Origin: an uncultured Eubacteriales bacterium
GTDB taxonomy: Bacteria; Bacillota; Clostridia; TANB77; CAG-508
Assembly (NCBI GenBank): GCA_949287075.1
Contig: CASEEU010000026.1
Span: 1-55,928 of the forward strand
Reading direction: 5' to 3'
Length of the DNA: 55,928 nt
Below are positions 19,244 through 28,574 of this stretch, one piece after another; position 1 is the first letter of the stretch; every line of letters starts with the position of its first letter. Both the position numbers and the translations under genes were made by a program. Below the pieces are notes generated by a model. The model worked only from the letters and a program-made list of their open reading frames with translations, made no database searches and had not been told where the DNA came from.

Positions 19244-20482
19244 TTAATATTGTGCTGACATGTCTGTTTCTTCTTGTGCTTCATCTTCTGTCTCTGAACC
19301 TGGAACCAATCCATTTGTAATATATGGTATTGGATTTGTTACTACTCCATTCATTCTGACTTCAAAATGGGCATGTGGTCCTGTTGAATATCCTGTTGAC
19401 CCCACCTTTAAAATCGCATCATTCTTTTTAACGGTTTGTCCTACTGTTACCAAAATCTCTGAGCCATGTGCATATAATGTAGAAATACCGCCTCCATGGT
19501 CTATTACCACCATCTTTCCATATGCTGTATTATATTCTGCTTTTGTTACAATCCCATCATTTGCTGCTACAAAATTGGCTCCAATTGGTGCACTAATATC
19601 TACACCTGTATGTAATTTATACTGTCCTGTAATAGGATGAACCCTCATCCCATAATTTGAGGTAATTTTGGTATATCCTGGTACTGGCCAAGCAAGCACA
19701 CCTCCTATATAGGCTGTATCTAATCCTTGCTTTGCAAGTTCTAATATTTGATTATTAACATCTTCATACTGTTCTGTAATTTCATCAATTTGTGCTTGTT
19801 TTGCTTTTTCCTCATCTGATAACCTAGATATATAGTTTTCTCTTAGTGCCTTCGTATTTTGTAATACTGTCGCTGTTTGTGTTTGATTTTTTAGAGCTGT
19901 TGCTAATGCTTCTTGGTTCTTTTCTAATGTTTGTTTTGCTAATTCAATTTCTTTTTTTTCTGATTCTACTTCATTTAACAAATCTTTGTCTACTGATGCA
20001 ATTTCTGTAATCAAATAATAATTTGATAAGAACTCTGAAATATTACTTGAATTTAAAAGTACATCTAGATATTTAGTATTACCAGCTTCATAAATAGCCA
20101 CTAATCTTTTTTCCATAATGTCTTTTTGTTTTTCATAATTTTTTTCTGCTATATCTAATTGTGATTGAATATTCGCTATTTCTTCTTGTAACTGTTTTAC
20201 TTGTGCATCTAATTCTTCTATTTCATTTTCTGATTGTCTAATTTTTTCATCTAATTTTTCAATCTGTTGTAAATTTTCTGACAATTGACTTTGTACTTCT
20301 TGCAATTGTTCATTAGATTCATTTAATTGATTTTGTAAATCTTGTTGTTGTGTCTGCAAATCTGTCAAATTACTGTCTGTATTATTTGTCATATTATCTG
20401 TCGTATTATCTTCTGCATATACCGCAGTTATATATGTACAAATGATGATAAAAGCTAAAACCATACATAAAAATTTACGCAT
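19244..20482 (-). CDS. Secreted coiled-coil M23 peptidase (EnvC/PcsB-like), copy 3, next to ftsX
   Basis: The copy closest to ftsX (13 bases after its stop) and the one most likely to be the ancestral FtsEX partner. Signal peptide ending near VYAE, a Gln/Glu-rich double coiled coil to about residue 255 with the conserved LLNSSNISEFLSNYY segment, then an M23 domain with the full H-P-I-T-G, HTGVD and HAHFEVR motifs. It alone ends with an acidic tail (about 20 residues after the catalytic domain). Family knowledge: FtsEX controls CwlO in Bacillus, PcsB in streptococci and EnvC in E. coli through their coiled coils. Confidence 0.9.
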   Translation of the reverse strand: MRKFLCMVLAFIIICTYITAVYAEDNTTDNMTNNTDSNLTDLQTQQQDLQNQLNESNEQLQEVQSQLSENLQQIEKLDEKIRQSENEIEELDAQVKQLQEEIANIQSQLDIAEKNYEKQKDIMEKRLVAIYEAGNTKYLDVLLNSSNISEFLSNYYLITEIASVDKDLLNEVESEKKEIELAKQTLEKNQEALATALKNQTQTATVLQNTKALRENYISRLSDEEKAKQAQIDEITEQYEDVNNQILELAKQGLDTAYIGGVLAWPVPGYTKITSNYGMRVHPITGQYKLHTGVDISAPIGANFVAANDGIVTKAEYNTAYGKMVVIDHGGGISTLYAHGSEILVTVGQTVKKNDAILKVGSTGYSTGPHAHFEVRMNGVVTNPIPYITNGLVPGSETEDEAQEETDMSAQY

Positions 20483-20495
20483 GTGCTCTACTCCT

Positions 20496-21398
20496 TTATA
20501 CTTTTAAATATTTTCTCATAGAAATAATACTTCCTATGGCTCCTATTCCAATTCCTAATAACATATATGTAAATATAATTGAACTAAACATATCTGAGAA
20601 ACCTACTAGACTAACACCTACTGTTCTCATAAATTGTGAATTTACCATTTGTTCTGCAATAAAGTTATATGCAACTGCTACAATAATAATAGAAATGGCA
20701 CTTGCAATAACACCAATAATCATACCTTCTACAATAAAAGGCCATCTAATAAATCCATTCGTTGCTCCTACATATTTCATAATAGAAATTTCTTTTCTTC
20801 TTGCATGTACTGTTAATTTTATTGTATTTGCAATAATAAATACAGATATGATAATTAATAATGCCAAAATAACACCTGTTACAATTTTGATTCCATTGGC
20901 TAAATCTATTAAAGTAGCTACAGTTTCATTAGAACTTGTAATCTTTTTTACATTTTCTAATTTAGATATTTGATCTTGAACCTGTCCACTTAATGTTAAA
21001 TCTGTTAAAGTAACAACATAAGATGCTGTAAAAATGTTATTTTCTCCATCATATCCTTCTAGCAAATCTTCATTTTCAGCAAATCTTTCTTTCATTTGAC
21101 TTAATGCTTCTTCTTTTGATACATATTCTGTGGTGTTAACACCATCTATTTTATTAATTTCTTCTCCTAATTGTTTAATTTGTTCATCTGTTGCTTCTTC
21201 TGTTGCAAATACTTGTATTCCTTGTGCCTCTTCTACTTCTTGTACAAAATGATTAATATTCTCACTTAAAATTAAGAATACCCCAAATATAATCATAGTT
21301 GCACACATAATCATGAGTGACGCACCTGTTGATTTTTTATTTTTAAATACATTACTAAATCCTTCTCCAATTAAATATCCTAATATATTATATTTCAC
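20496..21398 (-). CDS. ftsX: Cell division protein FtsX
   Basis: Four-helix membrane subunit of the FtsEX complex, which uses ATP binding by FtsE to activate peptidoglycan hydrolases outside the cell. The first helix is at about residues 22-45, then an extracellular loop of about 130 residues, then three helices in the C-terminal half with the conserved KLTVHARRKEISIMKYVGA. The 300-residue length is normal. It starts with GTG overlapping the ftsE stop (GTGA), so translation is coupled. The three secreted M23 genes follow directly. Confidence 0.95.
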   Translation of the reverse strand: MKYNILGYLIGEGFSNVFKNKKSTGASLMIMCATMIIFGVFLILSENINHFVQEVEEAQGIQVFATEEATDEQIKQLGEEINKIDGVNTTEYVSKEEALSQMKERFAENEDLLEGYDGENNIFTASYVVTLTDLTLSGQVQDQISKLENVKKITSSNETVATLIDLANGIKIVTGVILALLIIISVFIIANTIKLTVHARRKEISIMKYVGATNGFIRWPFIVEGMIIGVIASAISIIIVAVAYNFIAEQMVNSQFMRTVGVSLVGFSDMFSSIIFTYMLLGIGIGAIGSIISMRKYLKV

Positions 21399-22075
21399 AG
21401 TTCATACCCACCTTTTTTATCATCTTTTATGATTTCGCCTTTTCTAACATGAATTACCCTTTTCTTCATCTTGTCAACAATATCTTTCGCATGTGTTGCA
21501 ACCACTACTGTTGTTCCTCTCATATTAATATCATTTAATAATGTCATAATGTCCCATGCTGTGTCTGGGTCTAAGTTTCCTGTTGGCTCATCTGCAATTA
21601 GCATAGATGGATTATTTACCAATGCTCTAGCTAATGCCACTCTTTGTTGCTCTCCTCCTGATAATTCATTTGGATACATTTTTGCTTTTCCACTTAATCC
21701 AACTAGTGAAAGAACCATTGGAACTTGTCTTCTAATATGTCTTGGTGTTGCTCTTACAATATACATTGCGTAAGCAACATTGTCATATACAGTTTTATCT
21801 GGTAATAGTCTGAAATCCTGAAATACAACGCCCATACTTCTTCTTAAATATGGAACTCTATTGGGTTTTAAAAATGTGGTATCTTTTCCATTGATAATAA
21901 TATTTCCTGAAGTTGGTTCTTCTTCTTTTAATATTAATTTAATTAAAGTAGATTTTCCACTTCCTGAAGATCCAACTAAAAAAGCAAATTCGCCTTTGTC
22001 GATTCTAAAGTTGGCATTTTTGACCGCTTTTGTACCTGTATCATATGTCTTTGTGACATTTCTAAATTCAATCAT
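21395..22075 (-). CDS. ftsE: Cell division ATP-binding protein FtsE
   Basis: Cytoplasmic ATPase partner of FtsX. Walker A GSSGSGKST (about residues 35-43), Q-loop VFQDFRLLPD, signature LSGGEQQR (about 138-145), Walker B MLIADEP and the switch His in VATHAKD are all present. 226 residues is the family length. Start ATG lies 8 bases after AAGGAGAG. It is the first gene of an operon ftsE-ftsX-M23-M23-M23, with a strong hairpin terminator of the neighbouring region upstream at 22179-22224. Confidence 0.96.
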   Translation of the reverse strand: MIEFRNVTKTYDTGTKAVKNANFRIDKGEFAFLVGSSGSGKSTLIKLILKEEEPTSGNIIINGKDTTFLKPNRVPYLRRSMGVVFQDFRLLPDKTVYDNVAYAMYIVRATPRHIRRQVPMVLSLVGLSGKAKMYPNELSGGEQQRVALARALVNNPSMLIADEPTGNLDPDTAWDIMTLLNDINMRGTTVVVATHAKDIVDKMKKRVIHVRKGEIIKDDKKGGYEL

Positions 22076-22178
22076 CTTTTGCTCTCCTTATCTATTTTTT
22101 CGCATAATATTCTATTATATATTTTATTCTATCTAATCATAACAATAAAGAACAAAATTTGCAATAGGTTTTATATAA

Positions 22179-22224
22179 AAAAACAATAGAAAATGTTGGC
22201 TTTTTTGCATTTTCTATTGTTTTT
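22179..22224. terminator. Strong terminator between the transketolase and ftsE
   Basis: A perfect 17-bp inverted repeat, AAAAACAATAGAAAATG (22179-22195) and CATTTTCTATTGTTTTT (22208-22224), with A and T tracts on both strands. It ends the ROK-transketolase transcript before ftsE. Confidence 0.88.
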
Positions 22225-22261
22225 CTACGTTTTTCTTTATTTCAGAAAATTCACACAAAAT

Positions 22262-22339
22262 TTACAATCCATATCTTACTGTATAGTCACATACTGTTTT
22301 ACCTTCTTTATCTTGAATCGCCTCTCCAATAAATTCCAT
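22262..22339 (-). CDS. Possible 25-residue small ORF fused end-to-start with the transketolase
   Basis: The ATG at 22337-22339 directly abuts the transketolase stop (TAGATG), and the frame encodes 25 residues beginning MEFIGEAIQDKEGK and ending RYGL before TAA. There is no separate ribosome site, so it would depend on termination-reinitiation. The composition resembles a real protein end, so it could be a small protein or the remnant of a lost downstream gene. I do not recognise it. Confidence 0.3.
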   Translation of the reverse strand: MEFIGEAIQDKEGKTVCDYTVRYGL

Positions 22340-23269
22340 CTAACTATTTTTAACAGCTTTTATAATTGCATCACTTGTTAATCCAAAATATTTCAATAAT
22401 TCCACAGCATTTCCTGATTTTCCAAAAGTATCATTGATTCCCATTCGAATTAATTTGCAAGGGTATTCTTCTGTTAATACTTCTGCAATTGCACTTCCTA
22501 ATCCGCCAATCACACTATGATCTTCAATAGATATTAATTTTTTGGTTTCTTTTGCTGATTTGACAATCATTTCTTTGTCAATTGGTTTAATGGTATGCAT
22601 ATCTACTACTCTTATATAAATACCTTCTTTTTCTAACATTTCTTTTGCTTTTATTGCCTCTGCAACAACAACACCTGTTGCAAAAACAGTTGCATCTGTT
22701 CCTTCTCCTATTTGAATTGCTTTTCCAATTTCAAATGTTTGATTTTTTTCATAAATTCCTGGTGTTGCAAGTCTTGCTAATCTTATATATACTGGACCTT
22801 TTATTTTTGAAATTTCTTCTATTAAATATTTTGTCTCTACATCATCAGATGGGCATAATACTGTCATATTAGGTAAAGCCCTCATTAAAGCTAAATCTTC
22901 TAGCATTTGATGTGTTGCTCCATCTTCTCCTACAGTAATTCCAGCATGAGTTGCACATATTTTTACATTTAAATTTGGATAACAAATACTAGAACGTATT
23001 TGATCATAAGCACGTCCTGCTGCAAAAGCTGCAAAAGTACTAACATATGGTATTTTTCCACAAGAGGCCATTCCTGCTGCTACTCCCATCATGTTAGCCT
23101 CTGCAATACCCATATCAAAAAATCTATCAGGGTATTTTTTTGCAAAAATACTGGTTTTTGTTGCTGCTGATAAATCTGCATCTAATACCACAATATCTTT
23201 ATTTTCCTCTCCTAATTTTTCCAACATTTCTCCATAACTTTGTCTTGTTGCTTTTTTTTCTTCCTTCAT
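22340..23269 (-). CDS. Transketolase, C-terminal subunit
   Basis: Second half of a split transketolase (309 residues): the pyrimidine-binding domain with DLSAATKT, GIAEANMMGVAAGMA (catalytic Glu contacting thiamine diphosphate), HAGITVGEDGATHQ and the C-terminal domain. In this split arrangement the N-terminal subunit (binding the ThDP diphosphate) is normally encoded immediately upstream, but here the upstream neighbour is a ROK kinase 42 bases away. The N-terminal half must be elsewhere in the genome, or this protein has another partner. ATG follows AAAGGAG. Confidence 0.92.
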   Translation of the reverse strand: MKEEKKATRQSYGEMLEKLGEENKDIVVLDADLSAATKTSIFAKKYPDRFFDMGIAEANMMGVAAGMASCGKIPYVSTFAAFAAGRAYDQIRSSICYPNLNVKICATHAGITVGEDGATHQMLEDLALMRALPNMTVLCPSDDVETKYLIEEISKIKGPVYIRLARLATPGIYEKNQTFEIGKAIQIGEGTDATVFATGVVVAEAIKAKEMLEKEGIYIRVVDMHTIKPIDKEMIVKSAKETKKLISIEDHSVIGGLGSAIAEVLTEEYPCKLIRMGINDTFGKSGNAVELLKYFGLTSDAIIKAVKNS

Positions 23270-23311
23270 AACAATCTCCTTTCATTCTATTATATTTTGT
23301 TATTGTTCAAA

Positions 23312-24214
23312 TTATAATGTTGCACCAATAATACCTGCATCATTATCTAATATAGCTGTTTGAATATTAATTTCTTTTCTTTGATTAAACAACAAATTAT
23401 CTTCCAATAATTTTGTTTTTAATTTATCTAAAAAAATCTCTTCGTAAAATACAAAACTACCACCAATCCCAATTGCTTCTGGTTCAAAAATATTCACTAA
23501 ATTGGATATACCAAGACTTAAGTATTCAACATATTGTTCAATTAATTTATGAATTTGCATATACTTTTGATTATTTTTATCTGTTTTTCTTAAAATATCT
23601 AATAACTCTTTTCCACTTGTTTTTCCATCTAAACCTAATATTTCTCTTAATTGATCTTTAAATGCTTTCATAGAAGCATATGTTTCCCAACAACCTTCTT
23701 TTCCACATCTACATAATTTTCCGTTTTTTTCTATTACCATATGTCCAAATTCGCATCCAGGTAATTCTCCAGTATTTAATAATTCATTATCAATAATCAC
23801 TGATCCCCCAATACCTGTCCCCAAAGTTAAAAAAATACTTCTATCATAAGACTTTAAAGCACCATATGTATTCTCAGCCAATGCTGCACATTTTGTATCA
23901 TTGCGAATTTTTATTGGAAGTTGTATTGTTTTTTGTAAATTTTTAACAATCTCATAATTTTTCAATCCTAAATTAACAGATTTTACAACTATATCATTTC
24001 TTACTGTTCCTGGTATTGCAATTCCCATTTCTGTAATTTTATATTGTTCTAAAAAGTTTGTCGTTTTTTCAATAATATATTCTTCTATTACCTTTTTGAT
24101 ATTATTTTTTTCAGTTCTTGTAATTCGTTTTTCTACTTTTTCTAATATTTTCCCTCTATTATCCACTACACCTATGGCAATATGACTACCACCTAAATCA
24201 ATTCCTATCTTCAT
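23312..24214 (-). CDS. ROK family sugar kinase (glucokinase-like)
   Basis: Probably phosphorylates glucose or a related sugar with ATP in the cytoplasm. The protein begins KIGIDLGGSHIAIGVVD (phosphate-1 motif), has LGTGIGGSVI (phosphate-2 motif) near residue 130, EFGHMVIE, and the ROK zinc-binding signature CRCGKEGCWE near residues 168-177. No N-terminal DNA-binding domain, so it is a kinase rather than a repressor. I place the start at the ATG at 24214 (GGTGA 8 bases upstream); another ATG ten codons earlier has no ribosome site. Operon with the transketolase half suggests pentose/hexose use. Confidence 0.9.
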   Translation of the reverse strand: MKIGIDLGGSHIAIGVVDNRGKILEKVEKRITRTEKNNIKKVIEEYIIEKTTNFLEQYKITEMGIAIPGTVRNDIVVKSVNLGLKNYEIVKNLQKTIQLPIKIRNDTKCAALAENTYGALKSYDRSIFLTLGTGIGGSVIIDNELLNTGELPGCEFGHMVIEKNGKLCRCGKEGCWETYASMKAFKDQLREILGLDGKTSGKELLDILRKTDKNNQKYMQIHKLIEQYVEYLSLGISNLVNIFEPEAIGIGGSFVFYEEIFLDKLKTKLLEDNLLFNQRKEINIQTAILDNDAGIIGATL

Positions 24215-24313
24215 GTTAGGTTCACCGCTTTCCTGAATTTTCATAACAATTTACTATCTTTTCTACTTGTGTTTTGATTATATCATATAACATTTTTTTG
24301 AACAATAGATTCT

Positions 24314-24385
24314 ACAAATTCTTAAAATAAAACCGTAAAGGGTCCTGTTTCCGGGTATTGTTTCGGTTTTATTTTTAGAATTTGT
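24314..24385. terminator. Large hairpin after the pilus operon
   Basis: A 22-bp stem with one mismatch, 24314-24335 pairing with 24364-24385, with a 28-base loop containing GGGTCC/GGACCC-like pieces. It lies 20 bases after the pilC stop on the minus strand and has T-rich 3' arms. It most simply ends the pilus transcript; the loop is larger than usual for a terminator. Confidence 0.65.
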
Positions 24386-24404
24386 AAAACGTAAGGAAAA
24401 AATA

Positions 24405-25751
24405 TTATACACCATAAGCTGAGAATAAGAAATTTCCCATATATACTTGAATACATGGCACTAATACAACCAATACGAAGAAGATTAACACAACTCCAAC
24501 AATTGCATAAACCACTTGTGGTAACACCTTCATGATTTTTTCCATAATATTATCTATATCAATTTGCATATATTCCACTAATTTTTCCATCATTTCTGCT
24601 AAATCTGTCTGCATACCAATTTTTAACATCTCTGTTATCATTGGGTTGGCAAGTCCTGATTCCTCAAATGGTTCTATCCATGAGCTACCTGTTAACATAT
24701 TGTTTATAGATGTTTCTATCATAGATAACATTACATAGTTTTTTATAACATTTTTACTAACTTCTATCGAATCCTGTATTCTCATTCCATTTTTCAAGTT
24801 TAGTAACATAGCTTTTAAAAATCTTGAAAAATCTAAAGCGAATATTAATTCTCCGAAAACTGGCATTTTGTACTTAAAATAATGAAAATTATATTTTCCT
24901 TTAGGTGTATGAATATAAAATTCAATAGCACCTGCAATGATGACAATTATTATAACTGGTATATACCAATAGGCTATCATCATATCAACAACATCTGCAA
25001 ACCATAAAGTAATGGCTGGTAGTTCTTCTTCTGTTCCCAATTCATCAAAAATACCTTGTATCGTAGGAATCGCAACTAACGTTCCTACAAAAAGCATAAC
25101 TAATAATAGTATAAATTGAATAATATTGGGAATCAAGATAGACCTTAGTTTTCTATTTAAAGCATCTGATTCATCTAGATATTTAACTGCTTGTTCTAAT
25201 GAATTCGTAAGGGAACCTGACAGCTCTCCTACTTTTATCATATTGATATAGATATATGGAAATACATTAGAATAATATTCCATAGTGGTATACATATTTT
25301 CACCAGATTCAATACCTGCTAATATATCTTCTAAAATTCCTCTAAATGATACATTTTCTGTGCTTTGTATGATTGTATCTAATGCATGAATATTATTAAA
25401 GTTTGCCTTTTTTAATAAATAAAAGTTTTGTGTAAATATCATGATATCTCTTGTTGTAATTTTTTCTGTTTTTGCAAAATATAGATTAATTTTTTCTTTT
25501 GTAGTTAATTGTTTTGGTTTACTTTTTCCTATATTGGTAGTATTGACATTTTTCATAATTTCTTCTATATTTGTAATATTTTTCTTTGCTTTTTTTGGTT
25601 GTTTTCCCATATATCGAATTTGTTGAACATCAATTGGTATTAAACCATTGCTTTTTAATGTTTTTAACAAATTTTGCCTACTAGGTGACTCTATCTTATT
25701 TCTAACAATTAAGCCTGTTTTTGTCATCGCTCTATATACATAAGTTGGCAT
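24405..25751 (-). CDS. pilC: Type IV pilus inner-membrane platform protein PilC/GspF
   Basis: Membrane core of the pilus machine, coupling the PilB and PilT motors to pilin movement. 448 residues begin PTYVYRAMTKTGLIVRN, the typical GspF N-terminus, followed by a Lys/Thr-rich linker (about residues 50-90) and two GspF domains; the first has GELSGSLTNSLEQA near residue 178 and the second IEPFEESGLANPMITEMLKIG near 370. Three membrane helices are visible near 210-235, 250-275 and 415-440. Last gene of the operon, ATG behind AGGAGG. Confidence 0.93.
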   Translation of the reverse strand: MPTYVYRAMTKTGLIVRNKIESPSRQNLLKTLKSNGLIPIDVQQIRYMGKQPKKAKKNITNIEEIMKNVNTTNIGKSKPKQLTTKEKINLYFAKTEKITTRDIMIFTQNFYLLKKANFNNIHALDTIIQSTENVSFRGILEDILAGIESGENMYTTMEYYSNVFPYIYINMIKVGELSGSLTNSLEQAVKYLDESDALNRKLRSILIPNIIQFILLLVMLFVGTLVAIPTIQGIFDELGTEEELPAITLWFADVVDMMIAYWYIPVIIIVIIAGAIEFYIHTPKGKYNFHYFKYKMPVFGELIFALDFSRFLKAMLLNLKNGMRIQDSIEVSKNVIKNYVMLSMIETSINNMLTGSSWIEPFEESGLANPMITEMLKIGMQTDLAEMMEKLVEYMQIDIDNIMEKIMKVLPQVVYAIVGVVLIFFVLVVLVPCIQVYMGNFLFSAYGV

Positions 25752-25765
25752 AGTTTACCTCCTTT

Positions 25766-26872
25766 TTATAGATTACTAGAGCTTTTTCTTATTTTTAGTT
25801 GCATAATTGTTCTATTTAAGATTTCTTGATTTTTTTCTTCAATTTGTGACTTTGCTTGCTCTAATGTAATTTGATCCTTTACAAAAAGTTCTGCTAAAGA
25901 ATTCATTAATCCTATACTTCCTTTTTCTAAATTACTTTGTATAGCATCTTCTATTTCAGATACACTTAATTTTTCTTTTCTAATGATTCCTGCAACAATA
26001 TTATCTACTACCATAACTTCTGGAACTAAAACCAATTTTCCATTGATTCCTTTTAATAATCTTTGTGAAACAACTAATTTTAATAAAGCAGATAATAAGT
26101 ACTTTACACTTGCTTGATCTCTTACCTCATAGAAATTTATCATTCTGTCAATGGTTTCTGCACAAGATTTGGTATGCAAAGTTCCTATTACTAAGTGTCC
26201 TGATTCTGCCATTTCGATAGCTGCTTCCATTGTGGTTCTATCTCTAATTTCCCCAATAACTAAGATGTCACAATCCTCTCTCAAAGAGTTCTTTACACCA
26301 TCACTAAAAGTTAACACATCTCTTCCTTTACCAACTTCTTTTTGAACAATTAATGACTTTTTAGAATGATGTTTATACTCAATTGGATTTTCTAATGTGA
26401 GTATTTTTTTATTTTGATTTTCATTAATATAATCTATTAATGAGTTTAGTGTTGTACTTTTTCCAGAATTTGTTTTACCAGTAACTAATATTAATCCTTG
26501 TGGTTGATATGTCATTCTTCTCACAACATCTGGTATTCCTAAAGATTCATACGGTGGTAATTCATTTTTGATAAGTCTAAGTGTACATGTAGGAATTTCA
26601 TTTGAAGATGAAATATTTACTCTTAAACGAATATCTTTATATTCATAAGATATATCCAATTTTTTGCTTAAACGATACACTTCATCTTTATCTACATTTC
26701 CTTTTACCAAATAGTCATATGCCTCTGTCATATCTTCTTCTTTTAATACTTCCATATCTTCTATTTCTATTAAGTCTCTTGCAATTCTAAGCATTGGTTT
26801 ATTTCCATATATCATGTGAACATCTGATGCATCTTTCTCTATTGCAATATCTAAGATTTTATTCATATTCAT
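25766..26872 (-). CDS. pilT: Pilus retraction ATPase PilT
   Basis: Hexameric motor that disassembles the pilus for twitching. 368 residues with Walker A TGKTNSGKS (about 130-138), the Asp box, Walker B LVIGEIRD (about 195-202), and His boxes GHLVIGTLHT, as in PilT. It lacks the N-terminal MshEN domain and cysteine cluster of PilB, consistent with a retraction ATPase. The ATG at 26872 lies 9 bases after AGGAGG; an ATG seven codons upstream would put that site inside the gene. Sits between pilB and pilC. Confidence 0.92.
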   Translation of the reverse strand: MNMNKILDIAIEKDASDVHMIYGNKPMLRIARDLIEIEDMEVLKEEDMTEAYDYLVKGNVDKDEVYRLSKKLDISYEYKDIRLRVNISSSNEIPTCTLRLIKNELPPYESLGIPDVVRRMTYQPQGLILVTGKTNSGKSTTLNSLIDYINENQNKKILTLENPIEYKHHSKKSLIVQKEVGKGRDVLTFSDGVKNSLREDCDILVIGEIRDRTTMEAAIEMAESGHLVIGTLHTKSCAETIDRMINFYEVRDQASVKYLLSALLKLVVSQRLLKGINGKLVLVPEVMVVDNIVAGIIRKEKLSVSEIEDAIQSNLEKGSIGLMNSLAELFVKDQITLEQAKSQIEEKNQEILNRTIMQLKIRKSSSNL

Positions 26873-26921
26873 GTTTGAATTCCTCCTCAGCATCTATTTA
26901 ATTTTTAAGTCAATTAAATTT

Positions 26922-28553
26922 TTATATGAATAATAACTTTTTATTTAACTCCTCTAATGTGGTCTCTCCTTTTAATACTTTTCGAATTCCATCAACAATT
27001 AATGGTCTATATTGTTCCTTTAATGCTTTTTTTCTAATTTCCATATTTGATGCACCTGCCACAATTAGTTCTCTTAATTCATCTGTAACATTTAAAATTT
27101 CAAAAATTCCAATCCTATCATAAAAACCACTACCATTACAATAATCACAACCTAGTGAATCATATGTTTTTACATCTTCTAAGTCTATTTTTTCTCCATA
27201 TTTTTCTAATATATTAATGATAATCTCCTTTTCTTTTTTGGTAAATTCTCTTTCACGTTTACATTTCGGACAAATTCTTCTTACCAATCTTTGTGAGATA
27301 GAGGTAGCTAAAGTACTTGCTATATCATAATCTGATATGCCAATTTTTCTTAATCTATTTATAACCTCTATACTATCAATGGTATGAATCGTCGATAATA
27401 CATAATGACCTGTTTGACCAGCTTGTATTGCTATTTCAGCCGTTTCTTTATCTCTGATTTCTCCCACCAAAATAATATCTGGATCTTGTCTTAATACAGT
27501 TCTTAGTGCACTAGCAAAGGATGTTCGATTATCAATCTCTATTTGATTTAATCCTGGAATTCGAATTTCAACAGGGTCCTCTATTGTTGTTATATTGATT
27601 TCTGGTTTATTTAAATAATCAATAATACTGTATAAAGAAGTTGTTTTTCCTTCTCCTGTTGGTGCTGCAATAATAGTAATACTATTTCTTTTATTAATAC
27701 TTTTTACAAATTGTTTTTCTTCACCATAATATCCTAAATCAAATATATTTTTGATTTTCGCATTCTTTTTTAACAATCTTAAAACAAATTTTTCTCCATA
27801 TACATTTGGTTGTGAAGATACACGAATATTATAATTTCCATAAAGTAAGATTCTGCCATCTTGTGATTCTTGCTTTTCTTGATGCATATTAGAAATTGCT
27901 TTTAATCTTCCAATAATTTGTTGTTGTTTTTCTTTATCAAGATTAACTTCTGTGAATAATTCACCATCAATTCTATATCTAACACGTATAGAATTTGCCA
28001 TTGGTTCTATATGAATATCACTGGCTCTTTTTTCAATACCAGTTTTAATAATACTATCTACCAAATTAATAACAGTTACTCCTGATTTATGAATATCTGC
28101 ATTTGCTTTTCCTTCTAAAGATTTTAAAATCTTTGTAATATCTTTTTCAAAGGTTATATATGTCTCCATAATTAAACCTTTATTTAGAAATAACAAACGA
28201 ATTGTTTCTATACTTCTTCTATTAACTGTATTCGCAAAACATACTTTTATTTTTCCATTTTCAATTTCAAAGGGAACTGCTTTATTTTTTTTGGCAATAT
28301 CTAAAGAAATGTATTCTTCTATATCAATCCTTATAGAATTTTTACTTAACAAGATCCCCCTTTCTCCTAGGATTTCTCCAATTGCCGTAATTAATGTATA
28401 TGGATCACATACATCTAATTCATATAAGCAATCACCAATTTTTATTTCAGGATGTTGTCTTTGATAATCTAATGCCCTTTCAATATCTTCTTCATCAATA
28501 ATTCCTCTTTTTACTAATTCCACCCCAATTGGTTGTCTTTTTTTTAAATCCAT
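26922..28553 (-). CDS. pilB: Pilus assembly ATPase PilB/GspE
   Basis: Hexameric motor that drives pilin polymerisation. 543 residues: N-terminal MshEN/GspE-II domain (about 1-150), then the ATPase core with Walker A APTGEGKTT, Asp box, Walker B ILVGEIRDKET, a His-box region GHYVLSTIHT, and the zinc tetracysteine pair CPKC near 420 and CDYC near 465. The Walker A has Glu in place of the common Ser (TGEGKT rather than TGSGKT), a tolerated variant. ATG at 28553 follows GAGGTG by 7 bases. Confidence 0.93.
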   Translation of the reverse strand: MDLKKRQPIGVELVKRGIIDEEDIERALDYQRQHPEIKIGDCLYELDVCDPYTLITAIGEILGERGILLSKNSIRIDIEEYISLDIAKKNKAVPFEIENGKIKVCFANTVNRRSIETIRLLFLNKGLIMETYITFEKDITKILKSLEGKANADIHKSGVTVINLVDSIIKTGIEKRASDIHIEPMANSIRVRYRIDGELFTEVNLDKEKQQQIIGRLKAISNMHQEKQESQDGRILLYGNYNIRVSSQPNVYGEKFVLRLLKKNAKIKNIFDLGYYGEEKQFVKSINKRNSITIIAAPTGEGKTTSLYSIIDYLNKPEINITTIEDPVEIRIPGLNQIEIDNRTSFASALRTVLRQDPDIILVGEIRDKETAEIAIQAGQTGHYVLSTIHTIDSIEVINRLRKIGISDYDIASTLATSISQRLVRRICPKCKREREFTKKEKEIIINILEKYGEKIDLEDVKTYDSLGCDYCNGSGFYDRIGIFEILNVTDELRELIVAGASNMEIRKKALKEQYRPLIVDGIRKVLKGETTLEELNKKLLFI

Positions 28554-28574
28554 ATTCAAACACCTCTTTATGTT

